Of a stretch of 64,000 nucleotides of DNA, positions 23,283 through 32,213 are shown piece after piece. The notes beneath the pieces are model-generated. The model ran no database searches and was not told where the DNA came from. It was given only the letters and a program-made list of their open reading frames with translations. This DNA comes from Lactonifactor sp050944855. Its GTDB lineage: Bacteria > Bacillota > Clostridia > Lachnospirales > Lachnospiraceae. Both the position numbers and the translations under genes were made by a program. The stretch lies in contig JBMNRU010000003.1 in NCBI GenBank assembly GCA_050944855.1, positions 62,001 through 126,000 of the forward strand, written 5' to 3'. Positions within the stretch are counted from its first letter, which is position 1. Each line of letters opens with the position of its first letter.

Positions 23283-26189
23283 TTAATCGGTCTGTTCTGT
23301 ACTTACATCCTCAAATTTAGCGGTACCTGTGAGAAGCGTTGCTTCATCCTCCACTTCAAAAGCATAGCTGAAAAAGTCTCTGGCTGTAGAGGCCGCATTT
23401 GCGGATGAATATCCAAATGCAATACGCACCGCCACTGCAATTTCAGGATTATCAAACGGTGCATATCCCATAAACAATCCATGGTCAGGTCTTGTCTTTG
23501 ACATCTGTGCAGTACCGGTTTTTCCAGCGACAGGAAGATCAAGATCCATAAATGCGGAATGGTTCTGGATCACCATGCGCATTCCCCTGTGAACACGATC
23601 CCAGTTGTCCTGAGAAAGTTCCAGTGTGCTCTGCACAGACGGAGTATAATCTTCCAGTATATTCCCTTCGGAATCAGTTACCTTATCCAGTAAGGATATG
23701 TTATAGCTGGTTCCGCTGTTGGCAATCGTAGACACATAGCGTGCCAGCTGAGAGGTTGTATATGCATGAGTACCCTGTCCGAATGCAGACCGGATAGCAC
23801 TGTCATCCGATACCTGAGGCGCCGCCTCTGAAATTTCAATACCAGAATTTTTATCCAGATCAAATGCCTGTGCATAAACTGACAGCTTCTGTAATGCGGT
23901 GGTTTCACTGAATACACCGTTGGAATCCAGACCCATATCATATGCCACCTGTGAAAAGTAAACATTACAGGAATCCTTTATGGCATGTTCCAGATCCAGC
24001 CAGCCATGGCCGGCCCGATACCAGCAGTTAATGGGAGGATTTACCTTGTCAAACACACCATTGCAGACAACGCCGTTATCCTGCTGCGTGATAGAAAGAT
24101 TTTCCATTACGCCTGCCACTGCCGTAACAATTTTAAAGGTAGATCCTGGCGCTGTCTTCTGCTGTGTTGCTTTATTATAGAGCGGCTCTGACAGATCGGT
24201 TACCAGCTGATTCCAATAAGCGGTGTCCATCTGGTTCGACAGACGATTATTGTCATATCCCGGATAAGACACACAGACTAACACCTCTCCGGTATTAGGA
24301 TCTGTTGCCACCAAAGAGCCGGAACAGGGATCCAGCGCCAGCTGCGCAGGTGTGATCTCCAGATTGCTTAACTTACGGATCATAAAATTGTAAGCAGGCG
24401 TCTGTCCCGACAGCAAACCTTCATAATCTCCGTCATCTGTGGAAAGAACCCCCTGATCATAGAGCACAACACAGATCTGCGTACCGGAAATCATGTCCGA
24501 AAGAAGCATGTATTTATACAGCAATTTACTAAAAGCAGTGTCATTGGCCAGATATTCGGCCAGGTAATCTGCCAGAGCATTGTATACCTCCTTAGAATCC
24601 AGATATTCTCCCTCCAGTTCTATCTTGGAGATATCGATCCAGTTCTGGCTGACGGCATAGGTTAAAAACTCCTGAAGGCTGATAGAACCTTCTTTTGTCC
24701 ATGCCTCATAAGTGGCATCGGAAGTATCAATGGCTTCACTGCTTAAGATCCCTTTTTTGTTCATCAGGTAATCTGTTACAATATAGCTTAAATATTCCTG
24801 CATTTCACTGCTCAGATTTTCATAGGGAACAGGAGACGATCCGGTCAGCTCTTCCCGTATCTGTGCAAATACTGCCTCCTGCTTTTCCAGAAAACGGGCA
24901 TACAGTTCCCGTTCCGTAGAGGAAGCCTCTATATCGTTAAAATGCTCAATATCGATTACGGAGTTATTGATCAGTGCATAATACACATCATAAATAGGAA
25001 TACGAATATCGCTGGCATCCTGCACGGCTGTTTTATCAAAGGTCTTGCCGGATACAATATTTGCTATGACAATACCTGCGATCTTTTGCTCCAGCAGCTT
25101 GTATGCGGCAATCTGCAGTTCTTTGTCCAAAGTAAGATAAACATCGTTTCCCGCCTGCGGCTGTACAATGGAATCTTCATCGATCTGAAGCACCTTGCCC
25201 AGATTGTCCACATACACATTTTCGGAACCGTCGGTACCCTGCAGCTGTACTTCCATATACTGCTCTATGCCTGCTTTTCCCACAATGGAAGTATTGGAAT
25301 ACTTACCGCTTTGTTCCTGCAGATCCTCCAGCTCATCCGTCGATGCTTTTCCCGTATATCCGATCACAGAAGCAAAATACTCTCCGTCCACATAGACACG
25401 TTTTGTTTCTTCGGCAATATCCACACCCTGAAGATCGCCTTTATTTTCCATAATAGCAGATACGGTTTTTTCACTGACATCCGTAGCAATATTTACCGAC
25501 AGATATTTCTGGAAGCTGTTCGTCGACAAGGTATACCGGATAGAAACGATCTCCAGCACCTCTTCTTTGGTAAATTCCGCCGGAAGGCCATAAGCTTCCA
25601 ATTCCTCTTTGGTGTACGGCCGATCCGGATTCGTCAGCGCATAGCATCCGCTTTTCGTGGAACACAGGTGATCGATGATTTCCTGTGCGGTAGTGTCTGC
25701 CTCTTCTTCTTTTAAGTCTTCAATCCGGGCTCTTCCGAAAACATCCGCACGAAAACGGTTTAAAGTCTGTCCGGATACATCAAAAGCATAATTGCCGTTT
25801 TCATCAAGGATAATATGAAAATTCTGATCCGGACTATCTCCGTTTTCTTTTAAAATCTGCAGTACTTTGTATGCTACACTGTTTAACGTCAGATTTCTCT
25901 CGCGTGTGGTGGAATAGCTTCCGTTATCTTCCAGTGTCACCGCATAGGCCAGCTCATTATATGCCAGCAGATTGCCATTACGGTCATAAATATTGCCTCT
26001 GGTACTTTTCAGTGTTCTTTGCTTTGTTATGCGTACCGAAAAATTCTCCGCGTACTCACTGCCGTGAATAATCTGCAAATCAAAAAGGCGGTTGATTAAA
26101 ACCAGAAATAGTGCGGCAAAAAACAGCATCAGAACGGTCGTTCGTTTAACGGCCAACTTTTTCAGTCTGTTCTTTATTTTCTTAACCAA
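23283..26189 (-). CDS. mrdA: Penicillin-binding protein 2 (elongation transpeptidase) with large insertion
   Basis: A 968-residue class B PBP. An N-terminal membrane helix (18-38) precedes the pedestal (about 55-350) and the transpeptidase domain (about 615-940) with SxxK at S683 (PGSTFK), SCN at 740-742 and KTG at 890-892. Between LQIAAYKLLEQKI (about 358-370) and DPCSGSLVATDPNTGEV (about 620) lie about 245 extra residues not present in typical PBP2 (about 600-700 residues). It cross-links peptidoglycan with RodA during elongation. It overlaps mreD by 16 nt. Confidence 0.93.
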   Translation of the reverse strand: MVKKIKNRLKKLAVKRTTVLMLFFAALFLVLINRLFDLQIIHGSEYAENFSVRITKQRTLKSTRGNIYDRNGNLLAYNELAYAVTLEDNGSYSTTRERNLTLNSVAYKVLQILKENGDSPDQNFHIILDENGNYAFDVSGQTLNRFRADVFGRARIEDLKEEEADTTAQEIIDHLCSTKSGCYALTNPDRPYTKEELEAYGLPAEFTKEEVLEIVSIRYTLSTNSFQKYLSVNIATDVSEKTVSAIMENKGDLQGVDIAEETKRVYVDGEYFASVIGYTGKASTDELEDLQEQSGKYSNTSIVGKAGIEQYMEVQLQGTDGSENVYVDNLGKVLQIDEDSIVQPQAGNDVYLTLDKELQIAAYKLLEQKIAGIVIANIVSGKTFDKTAVQDASDIRIPIYDVYYALINNSVIDIEHFNDIEASSTERELYARFLEKQEAVFAQIREELTGSSPVPYENLSSEMQEYLSYIVTDYLMNKKGILSSEAIDTSDATYEAWTKEGSISLQEFLTYAVSQNWIDISKIELEGEYLDSKEVYNALADYLAEYLANDTAFSKLLYKYMLLSDMISGTQICVVLYDQGVLSTDDGDYEGLLSGQTPAYNFMIRKLSNLEITPAQLALDPCSGSLVATDPNTGEVLVCVSYPGYDNNRLSNQMDTAYWNQLVTDLSEPLYNKATQQKTAPGSTFKIVTAVAGVMENLSITQQDNGVVCNGVFDKVNPPINCWYRAGHGWLDLEHAIKDSCNVYFSQVAYDMGLDSNGVFSETTALQKLSVYAQAFDLDKNSGIEISEAAPQVSDDSAIRSAFGQGTHAYTTSQLARYVSTIANSGTSYNISLLDKVTDSEGNILEDYTPSVQSTLELSQDNWDRVHRGMRMVIQNHSAFMDLDLPVAGKTGTAQMSKTRPDHGLFMGYAPFDNPEIAVAVRIAFGYSSANAASTARDFFSYAFEVEDEATLLTGTAKFEDVSTEQTD

Positions 26190-26701
26190 ATAGATTCTCT
26201 CTCCTTTATCTCTTTCTCCTGCAGTCTTTGATTAATCCGGAAAAATAACCGATACAGAAGCAAGGTAAGCAAAACTGTATACAAAATTTCCGGTATTATG
26301 ATCCGTCTCAGATAATATAAAAAATCTAATCTGCCACGAAGCAGGAATAAAGCACCATATATCAGAATATTGTAAATCAGATCACTGGCAGCGACCAGTA
26401 CCATGGGTACTTTGATATCTTCATCATAAAAAATCTTATAGCAAAAACCTGTGAAATATCCTGCCATCATATAGATGAGGGCATAGAATCCTATCAGTTG
26501 CCCATAAAAAAGATCGATCAGAATACCGCAAAAAAATCCGGTCCATAAGCCAGAACTCTTTCCTCTCATAAGCCCGAAGGAAACCGTAAGGATTAAGAGA
26601 AGATTAGGTGTGATCGAGCCGATGGACAGCCATTGAAATACTGTGCTTTGCAGCAGAAAGCAAACCAGGATCAAAACTGCCATAATGATTCGGCGCCTCA
26701 T
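26174..26701 (-). CDS. mreD: Rod shape-determining protein MreD
   Basis: A 175-residue membrane protein with five to six helices and the family pattern TPNLLLILTVSFGLMRGKSSGLWTGFFCGILIDLFYGQLIGFYALIYMMAGY, here from about residue 32, read as adjacent short motifs. MreD links MreB filaments to the wall-synthesis complex through MreC. It overlaps mreC by 4 nt and mrdA by 16 nt, so the three are translationally coupled. Confidence 0.88.
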   Translation of the reverse strand: MRRRIIMAVLILVCFLLQSTVFQWLSIGSITPNLLLILTVSFGLMRGKSSGLWTGFFCGILIDLFYGQLIGFYALIYMMAGYFTGFCYKIFYDEDIKVPMVLVAASDLIYNILIYGALFLLRGRLDFLYYLRRIIIPEILYTVLLTLLLYRLFFRINQRLQEKEIKERESIWLRK

Positions 26702-27558
26702 GACTCCTCTCCTTCCTGCTGTTTTAATGTGGTGATAACCAACACTTCCTGCAGATGGGCAAAATCAACTGCAGGTATCAGTCGACCGGTACGCGTCAGA
26801 TTGTTGGCATCAGTTTCAATCTCACTGATATACCCGATCAAAATTCCTTTTAAGAACTTATCACTGATATGAGAAGTTACGATTTTATCTCCAACCTGTA
26901 CTTTTTCTTCTTCATCGTTCAGCTGAATAAAACTCAGCTTATTTTGATCCATTAACTCCAGATTCCCGGTGACAATACACGTGTCAGAAGTCGTAGCCGT
27001 CATAGCACTGACATTACTGGAATCATCTATAATGGAACGTACCGCAGCCCAGTGATCGCCCACTTTGGTTACGATTCCCACCAGTCCGCTTCCGGAAATC
27101 ACATTCATATCCACTGCAATTCCATCTTCACTTCCCCGGTTGATCACAAATGTACTGTACCAGTTGCCCGGATCCTTTGAAATCACCTGAGCCGCTACTT
27201 TTTCATATTCTGTATACTGCTGATCCAGGCTGTATAACTGTTGCAGACGATCCAGTTCATACTGATTCTGGATCAGCTGACTGTTCTCTGCCGTCAATTC
27301 ATCTACCTTTTTCTGGAGAGCTTCTTTTTCTTTGATCAATTCTTCTTTGTCCTGAAATCCACCGCCTATTTCAGTCAGCCAGTTTCCTACATGATTCATA
27401 CCATTCTGAAATGGCACAATCGCATAACTGGTCACCTGCCGGATGGCTTTTGACGGAAAATGATCCGTGAACGTAAGCAGGATCATGCTGACGCATAAAA
27501 TGGTCATAACAGTGATAATATGTTTACTTTTAAACGTAAAATTATGTTTTTTCTTCAT
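26698..27558 (-). CDS. mreC: Rod shape-determining protein MreC
   Basis: A 286-residue bitopic protein with a membrane helix (about 13-33), a coiled-coil (about 70-110, ELIKEKEALQKKVDELTAEN) and two beta-barrel domains with the signature AAQVISKDPGNWYSTFVINRG and VISGSGLVGIV. MreC activates PBP2/RodA. Spacing to mreB is 22 nt and its stop overlaps the mreD start. Confidence 0.93.
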   Translation of the reverse strand: MKKKHNFTFKSKHIITVMTILCVSMILLTFTDHFPSKAIRQVTSYAIVPFQNGMNHVGNWLTEIGGGFQDKEELIKEKEALQKKVDELTAENSQLIQNQYELDRLQQLYSLDQQYTEYEKVAAQVISKDPGNWYSTFVINRGSEDGIAVDMNVISGSGLVGIVTKVGDHWAAVRSIIDDSSNVSAMTATTSDTCIVTGNLELMDQNKLSFIQLNDEEEKVQVGDKIVTSHISDKFLKGILIGYISEIETDANNLTRTGRLIPAVDFAHLQEVLVITTLKQQEGEES

Positions 27559-27580
27559 GTAATACCTCGATTGTTTTTCT

Positions 27581-28570
27581 CTACTTTGACCATTTCTTCA
27601 GTTCATCATGTGATATGATTTCTCTCAAGCCATAAATGGTGCATAATTCATAAAAGGCTGAAAGACGGATCTCATATCCGGTTTCCTGCTGCAGATACCA
27701 ATCAATATCCGGCAGGCGGGTCGTTCCTCCTGTTAAATAGATCCCCTGTTCTATAATACTGTGATAGATCTGCGGCGGAGTCCTTTCCAGGAAAAACTTG
27801 ATTTCACGCCCGACCACATCCATGGAATCACATAAAGCCTCATGGATCACCAAAGAGGATACCATTTCTTCCCGGGGAAGACCGGAAACGCTGTCTATTC
27901 CCCACACGGTTCTTTCTTCCTTTTTTTTCAGGCGAAAACTCCCCATAGAAATTTTCAGCCTTTTTGCAGTACGTGTCCCAATATGTAAATGATATCGCCT
28001 GCGTACGGCACTGACGATCGCTTCATTCAGCTGTTTTCCTCCTATTTCAACAATTTTGCTGATAATCACCCGGCCATCTGCAATGACAGATATCTCCGTA
28101 CTCTGCGCACCCACATTAACGATCATCGCGCCTCTGGTGGTTTCGATGGGAATGCCTAGAGCAATGGCATCCGCAATAGGCTTTTCTACCGTGTGAACCG
28201 TATCCTTGCGGCTGCCTGATGCGATGGTGTAATAGGCTCTTTTTTCAATCTCTGACATATCTGCAGGCACACTAAGATAGAGCGTACTTCCGGATAGCGA
28301 ATTACGCCCTTCTTTCTCTAGTAGTTTTTTCAAAACAGCTTCTGTATAATTTACATTTGCAATCTTTCCATAAGCCATAGGAGACTCTACCTGGATATTG
28401 ACAGGAGCCTTTTCATACATCTCATAGGCTTCGCTGCCAATTGCCAGGATCTGATTCCCATTGCGGATTGCAATCATATTTTTCTCTTTAATAATCGTAT
28501 CTTTCTGGTCAGAACAGATTTTAATAGTGCTGGTACCCAAATCTATTCCTAAAGTTTTATGACGTGGCAT
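27581..28570 (-). CDS. mreB: MreB-family actin-like rod shape protein
   Basis: A 329-residue actin-fold ATPase. Phosphate-1 motif LGIDLGTSTIKI (about 7-18), phosphate-2 MIVNVGAQSTEISVIADG (about 147-164) and the adenosine motif IYLTGGTTRLPDI (about 281-293) are present. It forms membrane filaments that orient lateral wall synthesis. Phosphate-2 usually reads VDIGGGTTE; here NVGAQST is a noticeable departure. It may be an Mbl/MreBH-type paralogue. Confidence 0.87.
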   Translation of the reverse strand: MPRHKTLGIDLGTSTIKICSDQKDTIIKEKNMIAIRNGNQILAIGSEAYEMYEKAPVNIQVESPMAYGKIANVNYTEAVLKKLLEKEGRNSLSGSTLYLSVPADMSEIEKRAYYTIASGSRKDTVHTVEKPIADAIALGIPIETTRGAMIVNVGAQSTEISVIADGRVIISKIVEIGGKQLNEAIVSAVRRRYHLHIGTRTAKRLKISMGSFRLKKKEERTVWGIDSVSGLPREEMVSSLVIHEALCDSMDVVGREIKFFLERTPPQIYHSIIEQGIYLTGGTTRLPDIDWYLQQETGYEIRLSAFYELCTIYGLREIISHDELKKWSK

Positions 28571-28584
28571 ACCATACTCCCCTT

Positions 28585-29289
28585 TTAGTATTTGTTAAGG
28601 ATATCCCGTTCACAAAAGCTTATGTACCTGCAGTCACCGATGATAATGTGATCCATCAGCGTAATGCCCAGTAGTTCTCCCGCTTCCCCTATGCGTTTTG
28701 TCATTAAAATGTCCTCCCGGCTGGGTGTCGGATCCCCGCTGGGATGATTGTGTATAAGAATAATATGAACAGCATGATACGACATGGCAGTTAAATAAAT
28801 CTCTCTCGGAGAGAGTATGGACGCATTCACAGTCCCTTTACTGATAACAGGATCGCCCAGAAGATGATTCTTCGTATCCAGCATCATACAGATCATAAGT
28901 TCCTGTTCCTCATGTCTTAGCTGTTCCATATAATATTCTGCAATCGTTTGTGGGGACTGGAAGGAAAGACTTCTTCCTGCTGATGTCCGGGCAATGCGCT
29001 TTGATAACTCCCCTATGCATTTAATCTGCAGCGCCTTGACCATACCAACCCCTTTTAGAGCCATCAGCTCTTTCACCGACAGCTGATGAATACTCAATAG
29101 TCCTTCTTTATCTTTTGACAGGTTTAATATCTGAGTTGCTAAAGTAACTGAAGAAATTCCCTGAGAACCCGTACGAAGGATCACTGCCAGCAGCTCGGCA
29201 TCCGTCAGATATGCAGGACCAAACCGACAGCACTTTTCATAAGGCCTGTCCTCCGGTGAAATTTCTTTTATCTTATTATCTTGTTCCAT
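28585..29289 (-). CDS. radC: RadC/YeeS-family JAB-domain protein
   Basis: A 234-residue protein: helix-hairpin-helix N-terminus (GIGEAKALQ-like, here LKGVGMVKALQIK at about 85-97) and a JAMM/MPN domain with the metal-binding HNHPSGDPTPSREDI (about 166-180). Despite the historical name, a role in DNA repair is doubtful. The start at 29289 is chosen for the AGGAG seven nt upstream; a codon six residues earlier has none. It heads the mreB operon, as in many Gram-positive genomes. Confidence 0.9.
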   Translation of the reverse strand: MEQDNKIKEISPEDRPYEKCCRFGPAYLTDAELLAVILRTGSQGISSVTLATQILNLSKDKEGLLSIHQLSVKELMALKGVGMVKALQIKCIGELSKRIARTSAGRSLSFQSPQTIAEYYMEQLRHEEQELMICMMLDTKNHLLGDPVISKGTVNASILSPREIYLTAMSYHAVHIILIHNHPSGDPTPSREDILMTKRIGEAGELLGITLMDHIIIGDCRYISFCERDILNKY

Positions 29290-29388
29290 TATGCTCCTCC
29301 CTGCCACTCTCTTAAAAATAACAGGGATCCCCGAATAAAATCCGGATATATTATATTTAAAGCAAATTTAATTTTATCATACTATACC

Positions 29389-30993
29389 TTATGTTGACAA
29401 GGGCTTCAGTCCACCATATTTTTTCAAAATAGCCTCTGCCACTTTTAGGCCGTCCATTGCAGCGGAAGTAATCCCCCCTGCATAACCGGCACCTTCCCCA
29501 CAGGGATATATGCCCGCAATGCGGCTCATAAACTGCTGGTCACGTACCATCCGCACAGGGGACGAAGTACGGCTCTCCACGCCGGAAAGCACCGCATCCG
29601 GCCGCGCAAATCCATAGATTTTTTTGTCACAGGCACAAATGCCTTCTGCCAGGGATTCGGCGATCGTGTCCGGAAAAATACTTCTCACATTTCCCAGCAA
29701 ATACTTTCCTTTGATAGAAGGCGTAATGGCACCTAAGGTATCGGAAGGGTAATTTTTTATAAAATCTTCCAGCAGCTGTACGGGTACCCTGCCCTGTCCG
29801 GCTTCAAAGGCCTTTTTTTCCAAACGTTTCTGAAATTCCACACCGGCAAGTACATCATCGAAACCAAAATCCTGTGGTGATATGGTAACGATCATGGCAC
29901 TATTGGCATTTTCTCCCGCTCTTGCCTGATAACTCATACCATTTACTGCCAGATGGCCTTCCTCTGATGAGGCGTTTACTACATAACCGCCCGGACACAT
30001 GCAAAAACTGTAAATGCCCCTGCCGTTTGGCAGCTGATGTGTCAGTTTGTAGCTGGCCGCACCCAGATTTCCCGGCTCTTCTATCCCATACTGAGACAGA
30101 TTGATCATTTTTTGCGGGTGTTCGATGCGAACCCCCACAGCAAAAGACTTCTGCTCCATGGGAAGATTTCTCCTTTTTAACATGGCGAAGGTATCCCGGG
30201 CGCTGTGTCCCACGGCCAGAATACATACCTCTGTGGGAATCTGTTCTTTATCATTGATTTCTACTGCCCGCAGGCAATGATTTTCTGTGATCAAATCCGT
30301 TACCTGACTGTTGAAGTGAAACGTTCCGCCCATATCTGTGATCATTTTACGGATATTGCCCACGATCATCACCAGCTGATCAGTTCCCAGATGGGGTTTC
30401 TGCACATAGAGGATTTCTTCCGGTGCACCGGCCTTTACAAACAATTCCAGAACCTTCCGATTTCTTCCGAAGGCATCTTTTACCATGGTATTTAATTTTC
30501 CGTCAGAAAAAGTACCTGCTCCGCCTTCTCCAAACTGTACATTGGACTGGGGATTCAACCGTCCAGTGTTCCAGAAGGTTTCCACCGTCTTCTGCCGTTT
30601 CTGTGCTTCTTCTCCACGTTCGAGCACCATGGGCCGCAAACCGCCTAAAGCCAATAGATAAGCACAATACAGGCCTGCCGGTCCGCTTCCGACTACAACC
30701 GGGCGATGTGCCAGAAGATCTGTTCCTCTCTCCGGCATCTGATATTCGCTTTTCTTGATTAACATAATATTATTATGGTTAACTTTTTTTAAAATCTGAT
30801 TTTCCTTTTTTGTGGAAACATCTATGGTATAAACATATCGCAGATCCGGTTTCTGCCTGGCATCTATGGACTGTCTGATAATTTCGTAGCTTTCTATTTC
30901 CTTCCAGGGAATCCGCAGGGTTTTCGCTAATTTCTTTTCCAATTGTTCTCTGCTGTGACTGACAGGCAGTTTTAATTGTGAGACTCGAATCAT
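29389..30993 (-). CDS. FAD-dependent dehydrogenase (COG2509 type)
   Basis: A 534-residue flavoprotein. About 95 N-terminal residues precede the dinucleotide-binding VVVGSGPAGLYCAYLLALGG (about 99-118). Further motifs are GEGGAGTFSDGKLNT (about 154-168) and the C-terminal GIYPCGEGAGYAGGITSAAMDGLKVAEAIL. The family (NAD(FAD)-utilising dehydrogenases) has no assigned substrate. It lies 15 nt downstream of the YhiN/BaiN-like flavoprotein; a shared redox role is possible but unproven. Confidence 0.85.
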   Translation of the reverse strand: MIRVSQLKLPVSHSREQLEKKLAKTLRIPWKEIESYEIIRQSIDARQKPDLRYVYTIDVSTKKENQILKKVNHNNIMLIKKSEYQMPERGTDLLAHRPVVVGSGPAGLYCAYLLALGGLRPMVLERGEEAQKRQKTVETFWNTGRLNPQSNVQFGEGGAGTFSDGKLNTMVKDAFGRNRKVLELFVKAGAPEEILYVQKPHLGTDQLVMIVGNIRKMITDMGGTFHFNSQVTDLITENHCLRAVEINDKEQIPTEVCILAVGHSARDTFAMLKRRNLPMEQKSFAVGVRIEHPQKMINLSQYGIEEPGNLGAASYKLTHQLPNGRGIYSFCMCPGGYVVNASSEEGHLAVNGMSYQARAGENANSAMIVTISPQDFGFDDVLAGVEFQKRLEKKAFEAGQGRVPVQLLEDFIKNYPSDTLGAITPSIKGKYLLGNVRSIFPDTIAESLAEGICACDKKIYGFARPDAVLSGVESRTSSPVRMVRDQQFMSRIAGIYPCGEGAGYAGGITSAAMDGLKVAEAILKKYGGLKPLST

Positions 30994-31008
30994 AATATCC
31001 TCTCTTCT

Positions 31009-32190
31009 CTACGACAAAGCAGCATGACGGCCGGCGACCGCTCCGCTTGACCATGCCCACTGCAGGTTATAGCCTCCGCAGGCACCATCCACATCTACCA
31101 CTTCACCGGCGAAATAAAGCCCTTTGATCTTGCGGCTTTCCATCGTATGTGCATCAATTTCTAAGGTATCAATTCCACCGGAACAGACCTGTGCCTGGGC
31201 AAAGCTGCCGCTTCCTTTCACCGGCAGTTCCCATGCTTTGCAGTTTGCGGCAATGCTTTCGATCGTACAGCCCTTAGGCGCCAGAACACCAATGAGTTTT
31301 TCCGGCAGCAAACCAATCAGCAGCTGTTTTTCCGACTGATAGGGACAATTTTCCTTCCTTCTTCTTAAAAATGCTTCCAATTCTTCCCGGGTAAAATCCG
31401 GCATGAAATCTAAAATAACTGATGGCTGTACCCCCTCATCCAGCAGACGGACTGCAAAACGGCTGATCTGAAATACCGGAATGCCGGATACCCCATAATC
31501 GGTAAGCTGCAGTTCTCCTCTCTCGGTAAGGAAAACGGTATGATCCGCAGCCAAAGACACGGCACCTTCTACACGAACACCAGCCCATTTGAAGAAATTT
31601 CCTTTGCATTTCAGTGCTACCAGAGCAGGGAGCGGCTTGATCAGATGATGTCCCAGTTCCAAAGATAAGGAATACCCACTGCCGTCAGCTCCCTCTATGG
31701 CAGATGCGCAGGAGCCACAGCAAAGGATCACGGCTTCACCGGTATACTTCCAGGTCTGCGTTTCAACCGTAAATTCCTCTCCCTTTTTGCTGATCTTTAC
31801 TACTTTTTCTTTCAGTTTTATCTTCACATGCCAATACTCTGCCTGCATTTTCAGCAGCTGCACCACACTGGCAGCCTGCTCACTGGATGGATAAAAATAA
31901 CCGTTTTTATTCTTTGTGTAGACACCAATGGACGTGAAAAAAGAGAGTGTCTCAAAGAGAGGAAACTGTTGGAGCACTTCCTGCGGAAATTGAGGGCTGC
32001 TGCTGTGATAAAACTGAGCTTCCTGCTTCTGATTGGTCAGATTGCAGCGCCCATTCCCTGTGGATAAAAGTTTCTTTCCCACTTTATCATTTTGTTCCAG
32101 GATCGTAACCGACGCACCGTTTCGTGCAGCCATAATGGCTGCCAGAAATCCGGAAGCGCCGCCGCCGACCACAATCACTCTTTTCCCCAT
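31009..32190 (-). CDS. NAD(P)/FAD-dependent oxidoreductase (HI0933/BaiN family)
   Basis: A 393-residue flavoprotein. The Rossmann motif VVGGGASGFLAAIMAARNGA is at 6-25, the family tag KKLLSTGNGRCNLTNQ at about 38-53, and the C-terminal flavin motif LYFAGEVVDVDGACGGYNLQWAWSSGAVAG at about 355-385, each seen clearly. Homologues include BaiN of Clostridium scindens, implicated in bile-acid 7-dehydroxylation, but the family is far broader and no other bai gene is present. The substrate is therefore unassigned. Confidence 0.85.
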   Translation of the reverse strand: MGKRVIVVGGGASGFLAAIMAARNGASVTILEQNDKVGKKLLSTGNGRCNLTNQKQEAQFYHSSSPQFPQEVLQQFPLFETLSFFTSIGVYTKNKNGYFYPSSEQAASVVQLLKMQAEYWHVKIKLKEKVVKISKKGEEFTVETQTWKYTGEAVILCCGSCASAIEGADGSGYSLSLELGHHLIKPLPALVALKCKGNFFKWAGVRVEGAVSLAADHTVFLTERGELQLTDYGVSGIPVFQISRFAVRLLDEGVQPSVILDFMPDFTREELEAFLRRRKENCPYQSEKQLLIGLLPEKLIGVLAPKGCTIESIAANCKAWELPVKGSGSFAQAQVCSGGIDTLEIDAHTMESRKIKGLYFAGEVVDVDGACGGYNLQWAWSSGAVAGRHAALS

Positions 32191-32213
32191 AAGGTAAACC
32201 GCCTTTCTGCATC

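Noticed and set aside
24942..25715. 257-residue plus-strand open frame inside mrdA
   Set aside because: Lies wholly antisense to conserved PBP2 sequence; composition rich in Ile, His and Cys is typical of a shadow frame.
31009..32190. Bile-acid 7-dehydroxylation gene baiN
   Set aside because: Similarity is to the broad HI0933 family and no other bai genes are present, so the pathway cannot be claimed.
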